The position numbers and the translations under genes are program-made. A model generated the notes under the pieces. It did no database searches, was not told the DNA's origin, and saw nothing but the letters and a program-made list of their open reading frames with translations. Of a DNA stretch of 6,504 nt, positions 1 through 5,342 are shown piece after piece; positions within the stretch are counted from its first letter, which is position 1; every line of letters begins with the position of its first letter. Source of the stretch: Deinococcus sp. Leaf326 (lineage in GTDB: Bacteria > Deinococcota > Deinococci > Deinococcales > Deinococcaceae). The stretch is taken from assembly GCF_001424185.1 (NCBI RefSeq), contig NZ_LMOM01000063.1, positions 411-6,914 on the forward strand, in the 5' to 3' direction.

Positions 1-1
1 C

Positions 2-76
2 AACCGCCAGCGTCGCCATTCCACCCTGGGCGACTTGACGCCCCACGAGTTCGAACGGCAAGCTACGGCCGCTTAA
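2..76 (+). CDS. IS3-family transposase (OrfB), C-terminal end only
   Basis: This is the tail of an insertion-sequence transposase whose rest lies left of the window. Reading from base 2 gives 24 residues ending in TAA, with the string RQRRHSTLGDLTPHEFERQ. The pattern 'N-x-x-R-x-H-S-x-L-G-x-x-x-P-x-E-F-E' is the characteristic end of the rve integrase core in IS3-family OrfB proteins, where the catalytic DDE residues lie further upstream. The enzyme cuts and joins the ends of its own element. The reading runs into the window edge, so completeness of the element cannot be judged. The recognition rests on one short but very typical motif. Confidence 0.85.
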   Translation, partial: NRQRRHSTLGDLTPHEFERQATAA

Positions 77-106
77 CTTCAGCTACGCAATATCGGGGTA
101 AACCCA
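77..106 (+). mobile_element. Candidate right end (IRR) of the IS3-family element
   Basis: IS3 elements usually end a few tens of bases after the transposase stop and terminate in CA. Bases 89-106, read on the minus strand, start with TG and give TGGGTTTACCCCGATATT, with the TG plus C-run layout common at IS3-family ends. The left end is outside the window, so neither the inverted repeat nor a target duplication can be tested. The exact boundary is a guess. Confidence 0.3.
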
Positions 107-271
107 GACCCACCCCAACTTCACCAGCTCCCCCAACGCGCCATAAACGGCCGACACCTCGATCTTGAGAGCCCTCGCCATTGCGCCCACGTAGACGGAG
201 CCCCCCAGCATCAACACCTCGCTCCGCACCAACTGATCCAGCACCTGCCCAGCAACGCCTTGTGCATCCAT
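83..271 (-). CDS. Small winged-helix-like DNA-binding protein, probably 3'-truncated
   Basis: A 62-aa protein with coding-type codon use (mostly G/C at third positions). Residues about 5-20 form a first helix, 27-37 (VYVGAMARALK) and 39-52 (VSAVYGALGELVKL) look like the helix-turn-helix pair, and GWVWV at 53-57 looks like the first strand of a wing. This is the usual PadR/MarR-like order, but the protein stops inside the wing. The final residues are encoded at 83-106, which probably belongs to the neighbouring insertion sequence, so the original gene was probably longer. The ATG at 269-271 is preceded by only a weak purine-rich stretch (gtagggtaggg). The regulatory target is unknown, and the assignment rests on pattern alone. 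Confidence 0.55.
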   Translation of the reverse strand: MDAQGVAGQVLDQLVRSEVLMLGGSVYVGAMARALKIEVSAVYGALGELVKLGWVWVYPDIA

Positions 272-340
272 CGCCCTACCCTACTCGCCCAGCACTCCAG
301 CAGAACCGACATTCCAGTTCGTGTCCTGGCGCGGGGTTGC

Positions 341-406
341 TCAAGGTGTCCGTATGTGCATGTGGGTATTACTCGCCTGATAAACAACAACATCCGGACA
401 CCTTGA
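341..406. repeat. Inverted repeat, 17-bp arms (16/17), 32-bp centre
   Basis: The left arm 341-357 is TCAAGGTGTCCGtATGT. The right arm 390-406 is ACATcCGGACACCTTGA. The outer 12 bp are perfectly complementary and one mismatch lies at the thirteenth pair. Similarity fades in the centre. The arms look like transposon-type terminal repeats or the stem of a palindromic element. No T-run follows on either strand, so it is not a standard terminator. Its origin is not identified. Confidence 0.75.
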
Positions 407-712
407 AAAGAGGCAGTCTCACCCCCTTCCCAGACCGAACGCTTCACCCTTTCCAGGCCTGGTGGTGTGGTCTCGCTGGAGTGATCTCCACCCCTCAAGG
501 TCTGAGGAACGAGCAGGTCCGGTGCCCTTGGGATTCGTCCTGTTTCAAGCTAGGAACCGGCCAGGAACTTTACCCCGCTTCGGAAGAATTCGCGTGTGGC
601 ACGTTGGATTTCTCATGCATACGCTCTGCGCTACAGTATTTCCTTAGCCCAGAGCGAAAGCACGTGGGCGCGACATCACCCTCCCGAAATCTCTCTCCGC
701 CCACAGCTCCTT

Positions 713-719
713 GGAGGTG
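713..719 (+). promoter_or_regulatory. Shine-Dalgarno site of the 81-aa gene
   Basis: GGAGGTG lies 7 bases before the ATG at 727. It is strong and well spaced, and it is the reason for choosing this start over the much longer open frame that begins at 181. Confidence 0.8.
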
Positions 720-726
720 CACCACC

Positions 727-972
727 ATGCTCGACGACCACACGAAAGCTGCATCCCTGGCCTATCTCCAGCAGGAGGGCCTGGACGAATACGACCATGC
801 CCGGTTCCTGTTCCAACTCATGGGCATCACCTCCCTGCAGGAAGCGAGACAGCAGGCGATCCCGATGAGCCTCAAAGAACTTCAGATCATCTTCTCGCGC
901 AAGTGCACGGCGCTTGCGCTGGCGGCGGCCGCTCCGGAGCCCTCACCGACCCTCTCCGTAATGGGGTTTTAA
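727..972 (+). CDS. Hypothetical protein, 81 aa; paralogue of the N-terminus of the 239-aa neighbour
   Basis: Function unknown. The start is set by the strong GGAGGTG ribosome site. The protein is predicted mostly helical with no signal peptide or membrane segment. Residues 1-65 align without gaps to residues 1-65 of the next plus-strand protein. Shared positions include MLD at 1-3, YD-x-x-R at 22-26, L-x-x-L-x-G-x-T at 28-35, A40, Q42, K50, L52 and FS at 56-57: about 19 identities, with many conservative changes. After residue 65 it ends in an Ala/Pro-rich tail, where the neighbour continues into two more segments. It therefore looks like a stand-alone copy of one helical domain, perhaps a partner or regulator of the larger protein. 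That role is inference; the homology is visible in the residues. Confidence 0.75.
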   Translation: MLDDHTKAASLAYLQQEGLDEYDHARFLFQLMGITSLQEARQQAIPMSLKELQIIFSRKCTALALAAAAPEPSPTLSVMGF

Positions 973-987
973 GCCTTGACTTGACGG

Positions 988-1009
988 GGTGCCCGGGGAG
1001 GTTGGCACC
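988..1009 (+). other. GC-rich hairpin after the 81-aa gene
   Basis: GGTGCC (988-993) pairs with GGCACC (1004-1009) around a 10-base loop, 16 bases after the stop codon. No T-run follows, so it is at best a weak terminator or an mRNA 3'-end stabiliser. Confidence 0.3.
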
Positions 1010-1028
1010 GGACAACCAGAACGCCCCC

Positions 1029-1034
1029 TATACT
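1029..1034 (+). promoter_or_regulatory. Possible -10 box upstream of the 239-aa gene
   Basis: TATACT is one base from the sigma-70-type consensus. The best -35-like string, TTGGCA at 1002-1007, would leave a 21-base spacer, which is too long, so this is only a candidate. If real, it would give the 239-aa gene its own promoter and a leader of roughly 155 bases. Confidence 0.25.
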
Positions 1035-1172
1035 CAACTCATGTAGCGAGAGACGAAGGCAGGCCGAACAAGGGGACACACGGCCCCATCACAAGAAGAA
1101 AACCCACCCGGCAAGGTGAGTTTCGCTTCCAATTCAAAAGGGTTTAGTCCGACGCCTCAGTAACGTCAGCCT

Positions 1173-1192
1173 AACACCCACAACGAGGTGTT
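1173..1192 (+). promoter_or_regulatory. Hairpin overlapping the ribosome site of the 239-aa gene
   Basis: AACACC (1173-1178) pairs with GGTGTT (1187-1192) around an 8-base loop. The right arm covers most of the Shine-Dalgarno sequence GAGGTG (1185-1190), which sits 7 bases before the ATG at 1198. The fold would hide the ribosome site, so translation may be controlled by temperature, a protein or a ligand. The pairing is seen; the control is inferred. Confidence 0.4.
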
Positions 1193-1197
1193 GCAAG

Positions 1198-1917
1198 ATG
1201 TTGGACCTACAACTGAAGACGACGCTCCTTGAGAGCGTCCTGATGGGACGCGTCAGCGCCTACGACGCCACGCGCACCCTCCTCGAGCTCGTCGGCCTGA
1301 CCACCTTCGAGCGTGCGGTGCAGGCTTCCCCGAACAGCTGCGCGAAAACCTTGCGGCGGGTCTTCTCCCAGGGCAAATCCCTGGTCGAGCTGCCTGACGC
1401 CCCAGAGGCGCCTCCAGTGTCCATTCAGGAGATCGACGTCGAGCTGACGGCTCTGGCTGCTGGCGCGAGGGTGGATGCCAAGCAGGTGCTCTCAGCAGTT
1501 CTGCGGTATCAGAATCCGGTGGCGCGCGTGAAAGGGGTCCTGGAGGACTTGCGGACGCTTGTAGTGAATCAGTGCCGGGTGACGAATCCGACGGGGCTCT
1601 TCGTGCGCCTGATGCGCTCTGGGGAGGACGTACGGTTGCCGGCGAGCGTGCAGGCGAAGCGGGAGGTCAAGGCCAAGCACGAGGCCCCGCCGCTCAAGCC
1701 TCTGCCGGAGGTCGGCGAGTGGGTGAAGTATCAGGGCGACTGGCTCAGGGTTGAAGCCGTGCTCGAGCGCAAGGTCCGGCTTTACGCCCCAGAAGGCCGC
1801 TCTTACTACTACTTCGTCGAGGACTCCGACACCGATGTCTCCTTCGAACAGGCAAGGCAGCTGTTACGGCAGGCGGCACCCCCAGCAGGTCCTGGAGGCC
1901 AGGTGGCGCTGGGCTGA
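1198..1917 (+). CDS. Hypothetical protein, 239 aa, three-part architecture
   Basis: Function unknown. The start ATG has GAGGTG 7 bases upstream. Residues 1-65 are a helical domain shared with the 81-aa protein just upstream. A Pro-rich linker (about 66-75) leads to a helical middle part (76-145). This contains NPTGLFVRLMRSG at 130-142, which faintly recalls the 'NP-x-G' strand seen at the end of winged helices in some replication or regulatory proteins; this likeness is weak. A charged linker (150-170) precedes a C-terminal part (171-227) starting EVGEWVKYQGDWLRVEAV and rich in W, Y and F. It alternates like short beta strands, so a small beta-barrel (SH3-like) fold is possible. There is no catalytic motif, signal peptide or membrane segment. 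It could be a DNA- or protein-binding adaptor. It lies 225 bases after its paralogue. Confidence 0.8.
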   Translation: MLDLQLKTTLLESVLMGRVSAYDATRTLLELVGLTTFERAVQASPNSCAKTLRRVFSQGKSLVELPDAPEAPPVSIQEIDVELTALAAGARVDAKQVLSAVLRYQNPVARVKGVLEDLRTLVVNQCRVTNPTGLFVRLMRSGEDVRLPASVQAKREVKAKHEAPPLKPLPEVGEWVKYQGDWLRVEAVLERKVRLYAPEGRSYYYFVEDSDTDVSFEQARQLLRQAAPPAGPGGQVALG

Positions 1918-1994
1918 ACCACCCCACAACTCAGCAGCCCTCCGGCTCGATCTCAGCGACCCGGTACTGCATTTCGTGTGGCTTCAGAACGACA

Positions 1995-2072
1995 TTGTTT
2001 GCAGTCGAGGATTCACTGAAGGCGCTGGAGGCCGCTTACGGCGCGCCCTATGCTCAGGCATGGCCTTCCTGA
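1995..2072 (+). CDS. Possible 25-aa remnant or small ORF
   Basis: This frame reads protein-like (for example FAVEDSLKALEAAYGAPYAQ) and ends at TGA 2070-2072, overlapping the next gene by 13 bases. The coding-like reading extends upstream to about 1960 (RYCISCGFRTT, with one CxxC pair), but no ATG or GTG is present in that stretch. TTG at 1995 is the only usual start and has no ribosome site. It is more likely the tail of a decayed gene than a functional one. A competing coding-like reading exists on the minus strand nearby (1931-2038). Confidence 0.25.
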   Translation: MFAVEDSLKALEAAYGAPYAQAWPS

Positions 2073-2632
2073 ACTCCCTGGTGCTGGCGTACCGTCCGGT
2101 GGTCGCAGTCACGCCTCAGACGGACATGCTCTCTTGTGGGCACGAGCGGGCCCGCGTCGATCTCACGGCCGCCGGGACGTACCTGAGGGAACGGGGCCTC
2201 CCGCGCTTCGCCCGGACGCGCCTGTGCCCGCAGTGTAGGCAGGAGCCGAATCCGAAGGCCCTGGCCAAGGTGACGCACGACCCCACCCCGGCCTCTCGGC
2301 AGCGTGCGTCTGACTGGGGGCAACTCACTCGAACAGAGCGGGAGCAGGCGGAGGTCGTCCTTCGGGCTTTACCGGGGGGTGCGGATATCGAGATGGACGG
2401 CTGGCTGATGATGGCTCCAGAGCAGCGAGCGACGATCGCGCAGGTCGGCGAACGGTTCGCGGCGGGTCTGGGTCTGACGTTCAGGGAATTTATGGGGTTA
2501 CGGGTCGAACCCGCGCCCTATGTCACAGCGGCTGGGTTGCGATGGTTGCAAGCGTCGCCGAAGGAGAAGCAGCGGCGGCGAGAGGCAAGCGATGTCCGCT
2601 GGCTGGTGGCGGAGCGTGCGCGGAAGCGGTGA
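2060..2632 (+). CDS. Hypothetical protein with CGH...CPQC zinc-knuckle pattern, 190 aa
   Basis: Function unknown. Counting from the ATG at 2060, C26-x-H28 (SCGHER) and C56-x-x-C59 (CPQC) are spaced like the two halves of a treble-clef or zinc-ribbon metal site; the 27-residue insert between them holds a possible helix. Residues 85-150 look helical, including TRTEREQAEVVLRALPGG and an acidic/hydrophobic run to EFMGLR. The last 30 residues are strongly basic (KEKQRRREASD...VAERARKR), which fits nucleic-acid binding. The start is uncertain: the open frame continues upstream to 1751 without coding character, no clear ribosome site precedes ATG 2060, and an internal ATG at 2126 falls just before the CGH. 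It is the third of the plus-strand hypotheticals and converges with the membrane-protein gene 65 bases downstream. Confidence 0.7.
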   Translation: MAFLNSLVLAYRPVVAVTPQTDMLSCGHERARVDLTAAGTYLRERGLPRFARTRLCPQCRQEPNPKALAKVTHDPTPASRQRASDWGQLTRTEREQAEVVLRALPGGADIEMDGWLMMAPEQRATIAQVGERFAAGLGLTFREFMGLRVEPAPYVTAAGLRWLQASPKEKQRRREASDVRWLVAERARKR

Positions 2633-2645
2633 GGCTCTCCGAGGT

Positions 2646-2658
2646 GCCTGAAACAGGC
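2646..2658. terminator. Short hairpin between convergent genes
   Basis: GCCTG-aaa-CAGGC, a 5-bp stem with a 3-base loop, sits midway between the two convergent stops. No T-run follows on either strand, so termination here is only suggested. Confidence 0.25.
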
Positions 2659-2697
2659 CATTGAGTCGCTTCCTGGTCTGGAAGGGGCTGAGATCCA

Positions 2698-3381
2698 TTA
2701 GCCCTCGCCGCCCTGGCTGCTCTCCACCCGACCTTCGAGCTTGGCCTGGGTAGCATCTTCGGCGCGCTGCACGTCGCGCTCCTGGATCTCGCGCTGCTCG
2801 TTGCCGCGCTCGAACAGCTCGCGCCGGGCCCGCAGCTTGGATTCGGGTTGCTGCAGGTCGCTGCCTTGGCCCTTGTGCACGTGTTGGAAGAACACCAGCG
2901 CGCCACCTGCCAGCGCCAGTGCCCCCGCGAAGTACAGCGTTTCGAGCGGCTCCTCCCAGCGGATGAAATGCTCCAGGAAGGTCACCCCCAGGATCACCAC
3001 GATCACCGACACGACCTTCTGCTCCAGGTCGGCCAACGTCTCCACCCCCAGCGCCGACGTGACGTTCAGCGGCCGGATAAATAGGCTGTAGAGCCCCACC
3101 CCGATGATGTAGAACACCACCGCCTTGAGCATGGTGCTCACCACCTCCAGGAATTCAACAGCCAGCTCGCTCGTCGTGCTTTCCTCGCGGCGTAAGAGCA
3201 TGTCGCGCCAGGTCTCGTAGATGGTCTCCAGCGCCACCCAGGTGCCCTGCAGGAACAGACTGAAGGCTACCAACAGTACAGCGATCACAGCGATGAGGAC
3301 CACGAAGCGCGTGCGGCCGATGGCGGCACTGAACCAGTCGCCTTGCGGCGAGGACGTTTCAGCCTGGGAACGGGAAGACAC
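2698..3381 (-). CDS. YqhA/UPF0114-family integral membrane protein
   Basis: Inner-membrane protein of unknown biochemical role. Four hydrophobic segments lie at about residues 26-46, 83-103, 122-140 and 149-166. The block SALGVETLADLEQKVVSVIV (residues 109-128), followed by ILGVTFLE (130-137), matches the layout of the conserved LG-x-x-x-x-x-x-L-K/Q-K-V region of YqhA-type proteins. The family is usually about 160-190 aa. This one has 227 because of a charged, helix-prone tail (171-227, rich in E, R and Q) that probably lies in the cytoplasm. The start is GTG at 3381, the first start codon after an in-frame TAA; no strong ribosome site is visible. An ATG at 3389 is out of frame. No neighbour suggests a pathway. 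Confidence 0.8.
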   Translation of the reverse strand: MSSRSQAETSSPQGDWFSAAIGRTRFVVLIAVIAVLLVAFSLFLQGTWVALETIYETWRDMLLRREESTTSELAVEFLEVVSTMLKAVVFYIIGVGLYSLFIRPLNVTSALGVETLADLEQKVVSVIVVILGVTFLEHFIRWEEPLETLYFAGALALAGGALVFFQHVHKGQGSDLQQPESKLRARRELFERGNEQREIQERDVQRAEDATQAKLEGRVESSQGGEG

Positions 3382-3706
3382 GCTTTCATCTTGGGGCGGG
3401 GGTGAGCGTGTCGGGTCCGGCTCTTACCTATCTTCCCTTTAGGGCCCTGCCTCCTGGCCTGCACCGCGTGTTGCTCGCCGCCGTCCGCTGGGAACGCGTC
3501 ACCCCGCGCAAAAGCGGCGTGCGGGTATAGCGCTCGATGGGGCGTACTGGAAGCGAGCATTTTCCGATCCGTCATCCCGGAGCTAGGCGACTGCCTGCTT
3601 TAGCAAGCCAAAAGGCCGTGAATGCTCAACGGGCCTCACCTTGATTCTTAGTTAAGGACAGCAGGTCAGCACATCCTGCCGTCGAGAAGCGGCTATACCG
3701 AGAAGC
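3382..3706. other. Gene-free stretch upstream of the YqhA-like gene
   Basis: No reading frame is convincing. A short frame at 3402-3530 (GTG start) contains a mildly protein-like run (GLHRVLLAAVRWERVTP) but has no ribosome site. The promoter of the divergent YqhA-like gene should lie here. A TATACC on the minus strand (3523-3528) is a weak -10 candidate only. Confidence 0.35.
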
Positions 3707-3916
3707 ATGTTGCCTCCCGCAGAGTTGGGCAAGTGACGTCAGGTCCTGGGAGCATCGGACTATGAGCTTTGGGCGGCCAGCCGCACCATCGATACCCTGC
3801 GCTGGGGACCAACAGCCGCAACCCAATTGGTGCTGATCAATACCAGTCCAGTCGCGTTGCACATTCGGGAGATCGAGGTCAGCGGGCTGCTTGGGAAGGC
3901 GTTCTTATGGCATTGA
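3707..3916 (+). pseudogene. Gene fragment with in-frame stop, unrecognised
   Basis: From 3737 to the TGA at 3914-3916 one frame reads as a good protein (DYELWAASRTIDTLRWGPT, later ALHIREIEVSGLLGKAFLWH), with alternating beta-type hydrophobic residues. It has no usable ATG or GTG near its beginning. In the same frame, an ATG at 3707 starts MLPPAELGK and then meets TGA at 3734-3736. The simplest reading is a gene broken by a nonsense mutation or truncated at its 5' end. Its stop overlaps the ATG at 3907 of the next small gene, the arrangement of a translationally coupled pair. I do not recognise the family. Confidence 0.4.
3893..3899 (+). promoter_or_regulatory. Ribosome site pointing at ATG 3907
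   Basis: GGGAAGG lies 7 bases before ATG 3907. That ATG opens a frame one base out of register with the coding frame of the RHH-like gene, and gives only 17 codons before TGA. The good ribosome site suggests that 3907 was the original start before a frame change. Confidence 0.5.
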
Positions 3917-3922
3917 CCAGGC

Positions 3923-4207
3923 GTGGTGGAGCCGCGGAGTTTCTGGACCGTGCTGGATGAGCGGAGTTTCGATGTGCTCGTGGCCATGACGCGGCGTGAG
4001 GGGCGGCGTGGGTTTGGGGTGCAGGAGGTGGTGCACGAGATCGTGGTCCATCTGGATCAGCCCAGGCCTCGGTCACTGGCCTTCCAAGTGTCCTGGGGGT
4101 TCCCGACACCCAGCTACGACATGGGCTTCTTCCTACCAGCCCTGGAAGATGACGCTCCTGAATCACGGTCTTCAAGTGCAGAGGCCAGGAACAAGACGGA
4201 ATATTGA
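3923..4207 (+). CDS. Small ribbon-helix-helix-like protein, 5' end possibly frameshifted
   Basis: A 94-aa reading with strong G/C third-position bias up to about residue 58. SFWTVLDERSFDVLVAMTRREG (residues 6-27) looks like the strand and first helix of a ribbon-helix-helix repressor, and GFGVQEVVHEIVVHLDQ (30-46) looks like the second helix. This is the arrangement in small antitoxin-like or CopG-like DNA-binding proteins. The remaining 45 residues are less ordered and end in a polar tail. The GTG at 3923 has no ribosome site, whereas ATG 3907 does. Dropping one base at about 3922 would join MALTR to VVEPRSFWTV. Either GTG is used or the gene is a recent pseudogene. No toxin-like partner is evident; the broken fragment upstream is its only close neighbour. 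The fold call is inference. Confidence 0.45.
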   Translation: MVEPRSFWTVLDERSFDVLVAMTRREGRRGFGVQEVVHEIVVHLDQPRPRSLAFQVSWGFPTPSYDMGFFLPALEDDAPESRSSSAEARNKTEY

Positions 4208-4313
4208 CACTGGGGCGTGCACCGCAGCACCTGCGCCTTCTTCTCCTTGGTCCTCTGCCGTTCAGAGCAGTCCAGGCTGACCTCCTCTTCTCCCCCCACT
4301 GTCCCCCCCCATC

Positions 4314-5291
4314 TTGAGCGCTCTTACAGACCTCGATCTGATTGACGAACGGCAGCGTGAGCTCATGTTGCTCCCAGCTTCGCCACGTCCAGCCTCTGCC
4401 GTTCCTCCCACAGCGGACTTGAGTGAGCGGGGGGATCCCCCCTTCTGGGAAATGCTGAGCTACCTCGTCACTCACAAAATCAGTCGCACAGTCGTCCTCA
4501 GCGCCCATCAGCTCACCCTCTACGTCCGCGAAGGCAAAATCGAGGCAGCCAGTGGCTATCGTCGTCTTGGAGACATCCTTATCCAGCACGGCTGGATCGA
4601 AGCCCGCGAAATAGATCTGGCCCTCGCCAGCCCTCAACACCTCGGGCAATATTTCCTGCTGCAACGCAGAATCAGCAGCCTGCAGCTCCGCACCGCATTG
4701 CGTCAGCAGGTCAGAGAAGCTCTCGATTACCTCCTGACCCAATCTGACCTGTCCTATGCTCTGGCCCCGACACAAGTTCTTCCCGTACCGACCGCAAGCG
4801 TCGAGGGGTCTGATTTCCTCGCGCAGATCCTGGACCGTCAGCCCCTGGCGTTGGGCACCGTGTACCAGCTGGCCCGGATCGAGCAGGACATCACGCTCAG
4901 CCCCCGAAGCTGGCAGTTACTCCGAGTGATCAACGGTCGACGAGCCTTGAGTCGCGTGATTCAGGCCTCCGGACTCCCGCCCAAGGACGCCGACGAAGCG
5001 GTCAGAACCCTGATCCAGTCGGGCGCGGTCGAGCAGACCAATCTCCTCAGTCTCCGGTTCATCGTTCCGAAGCGGCTCCCGCTGGACAGCACCAAGCACC
5101 CGCCAGGGAATCTGCGGGCCAATCTCTTCCTGAAGCAGGTGGACGGGCAACAGAACGTCTGGGAAATTCAGGCGACGCTGAATCTGCCGGCGGACGAGAC
5201 CATTACGATTCTGCTGTCGTTATACCGTGACCGGCTGATCGAGGTGGTGCAGGGACAACAAGAGTTCGATCAGATCCTCCACGCCTATTGA
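4314..5291 (+). CDS. PATAN/DUF4388-like protein with two winged-helix domains, 325 aa
   Basis: Probably a cytoplasmic signalling or regulatory adaptor; biochemical role unknown. After a Pro-rich leader (1-42), residues 43-95 (FWEMLSYLVTHKISRTVVLS, then LYVREGKIEAASGYRRLGDILI) match the DUF4388/PATAN pattern: a hydrophobic helix, a beta pair, 'G-x-I-x-A-A-S-G' and a conserved LGD. Residues 96-150 contain a second 'LGQ...ISSLQLRTALRQQ' segment like the helical module often joined to it. Residues 193-255 (SPRSWQLLRVINGRRALSRV...) fit a winged helix. Residues 265-325 (LFLKQVDGQQNVWEI...) look like a second, related one. There is no receiver or kinase domain. The start is uncertain: TTG 4314 is the first start after an in-frame TGA (4278), and ATG 4365 is the alternative. 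Neither has a clear ribosome site. Confidence 0.75.
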   Translation: MSALTDLDLIDERQRELMLLPASPRPASAVPPTADLSERGDPPFWEMLSYLVTHKISRTVVLSAHQLTLYVREGKIEAASGYRRLGDILIQHGWIEAREIDLALASPQHLGQYFLLQRRISSLQLRTALRQQVREALDYLLTQSDLSYALAPTQVLPVPTASVEGSDFLAQILDRQPLALGTVYQLARIEQDITLSPRSWQLLRVINGRRALSRVIQASGLPPKDADEAVRTLIQSGAVEQTNLLSLRFIVPKRLPLDSTKHPPGNLRANLFLKQVDGQQNVWEIQATLNLPADETITILLSLYRDRLIEVVQGQQEFDQILHAY

Positions 5292-5342
5292 GATCTCAAG
5301 AAAGCGAGGCCGGCTGGTTTCTGCTGATGTTGAGAACGGAAG

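Larger units (their letters stand above)
272..726. other. Gene-free stretch of about 450 bp upstream of the 81-aa gene
   Basis: No frame here shows convincing coding bias. The open frame running through it into the 727 gene gives a Pro/Ser/Cys-rich nonsense-like translation. It holds the inverted repeat at 341-406, a 10-bp palindrome CCAGGCCTGG at 453-462, a small hairpin TGGAG-tgat-CTCCA at 477-490 and a possible outer pairing GGTGG 461-465 with CCACC 488-492. A TACAGT at 632-637 could be a -10 box, but no good -35 lies at the right distance. It may be the 5' region of the 727 gene or decayed mobile DNA. Confidence 0.4.

Noticed and set aside
438..560. Possible T-box or other riboswitch leader
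   Set aside because: Hairpins are present, but no conserved T-box sequence or known riboswitch core is seen, and no amino-acid gene follows.
181..726. Upstream extension of the 81-aa gene to a 263-codon reading
   Set aside because: The added part has random composition (many Pro, Ser and Cys). The strong ribosome site and the homology to the neighbour both begin at ATG 727.
1751..2059. Upstream extension of the zinc-knuckle gene to 293 codons
   Set aside because: The first half overlaps the 239-aa gene in another frame and has no protein-like character; the downstream ATG at 2060 is more credible.
3402..3656. Short plus-strand frames (42 and 36 codons) upstream of the decayed region
   Set aside because: Only weakly protein-like, no ribosome sites and no recognisable family; probably chance in GC-rich DNA.
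4303..4310. Run of eight C just before the TTG start of the PATAN-like gene, considered as a phase-variation switch
   Set aside because: It lies upstream of the likely start, and an in-frame TGA at 4278 means length changes would not join it to a useful upstream reading. It could still affect initiation, but there is no evidence.
3879..4775. A 298-codon open frame on the minus strand
   Set aside because: It is antisense to the PATAN-like gene and crosses the decayed region. Its translation is Arg/Pro/Ser-rich with no family pattern, while the plus-strand frame shows recognisable domains.
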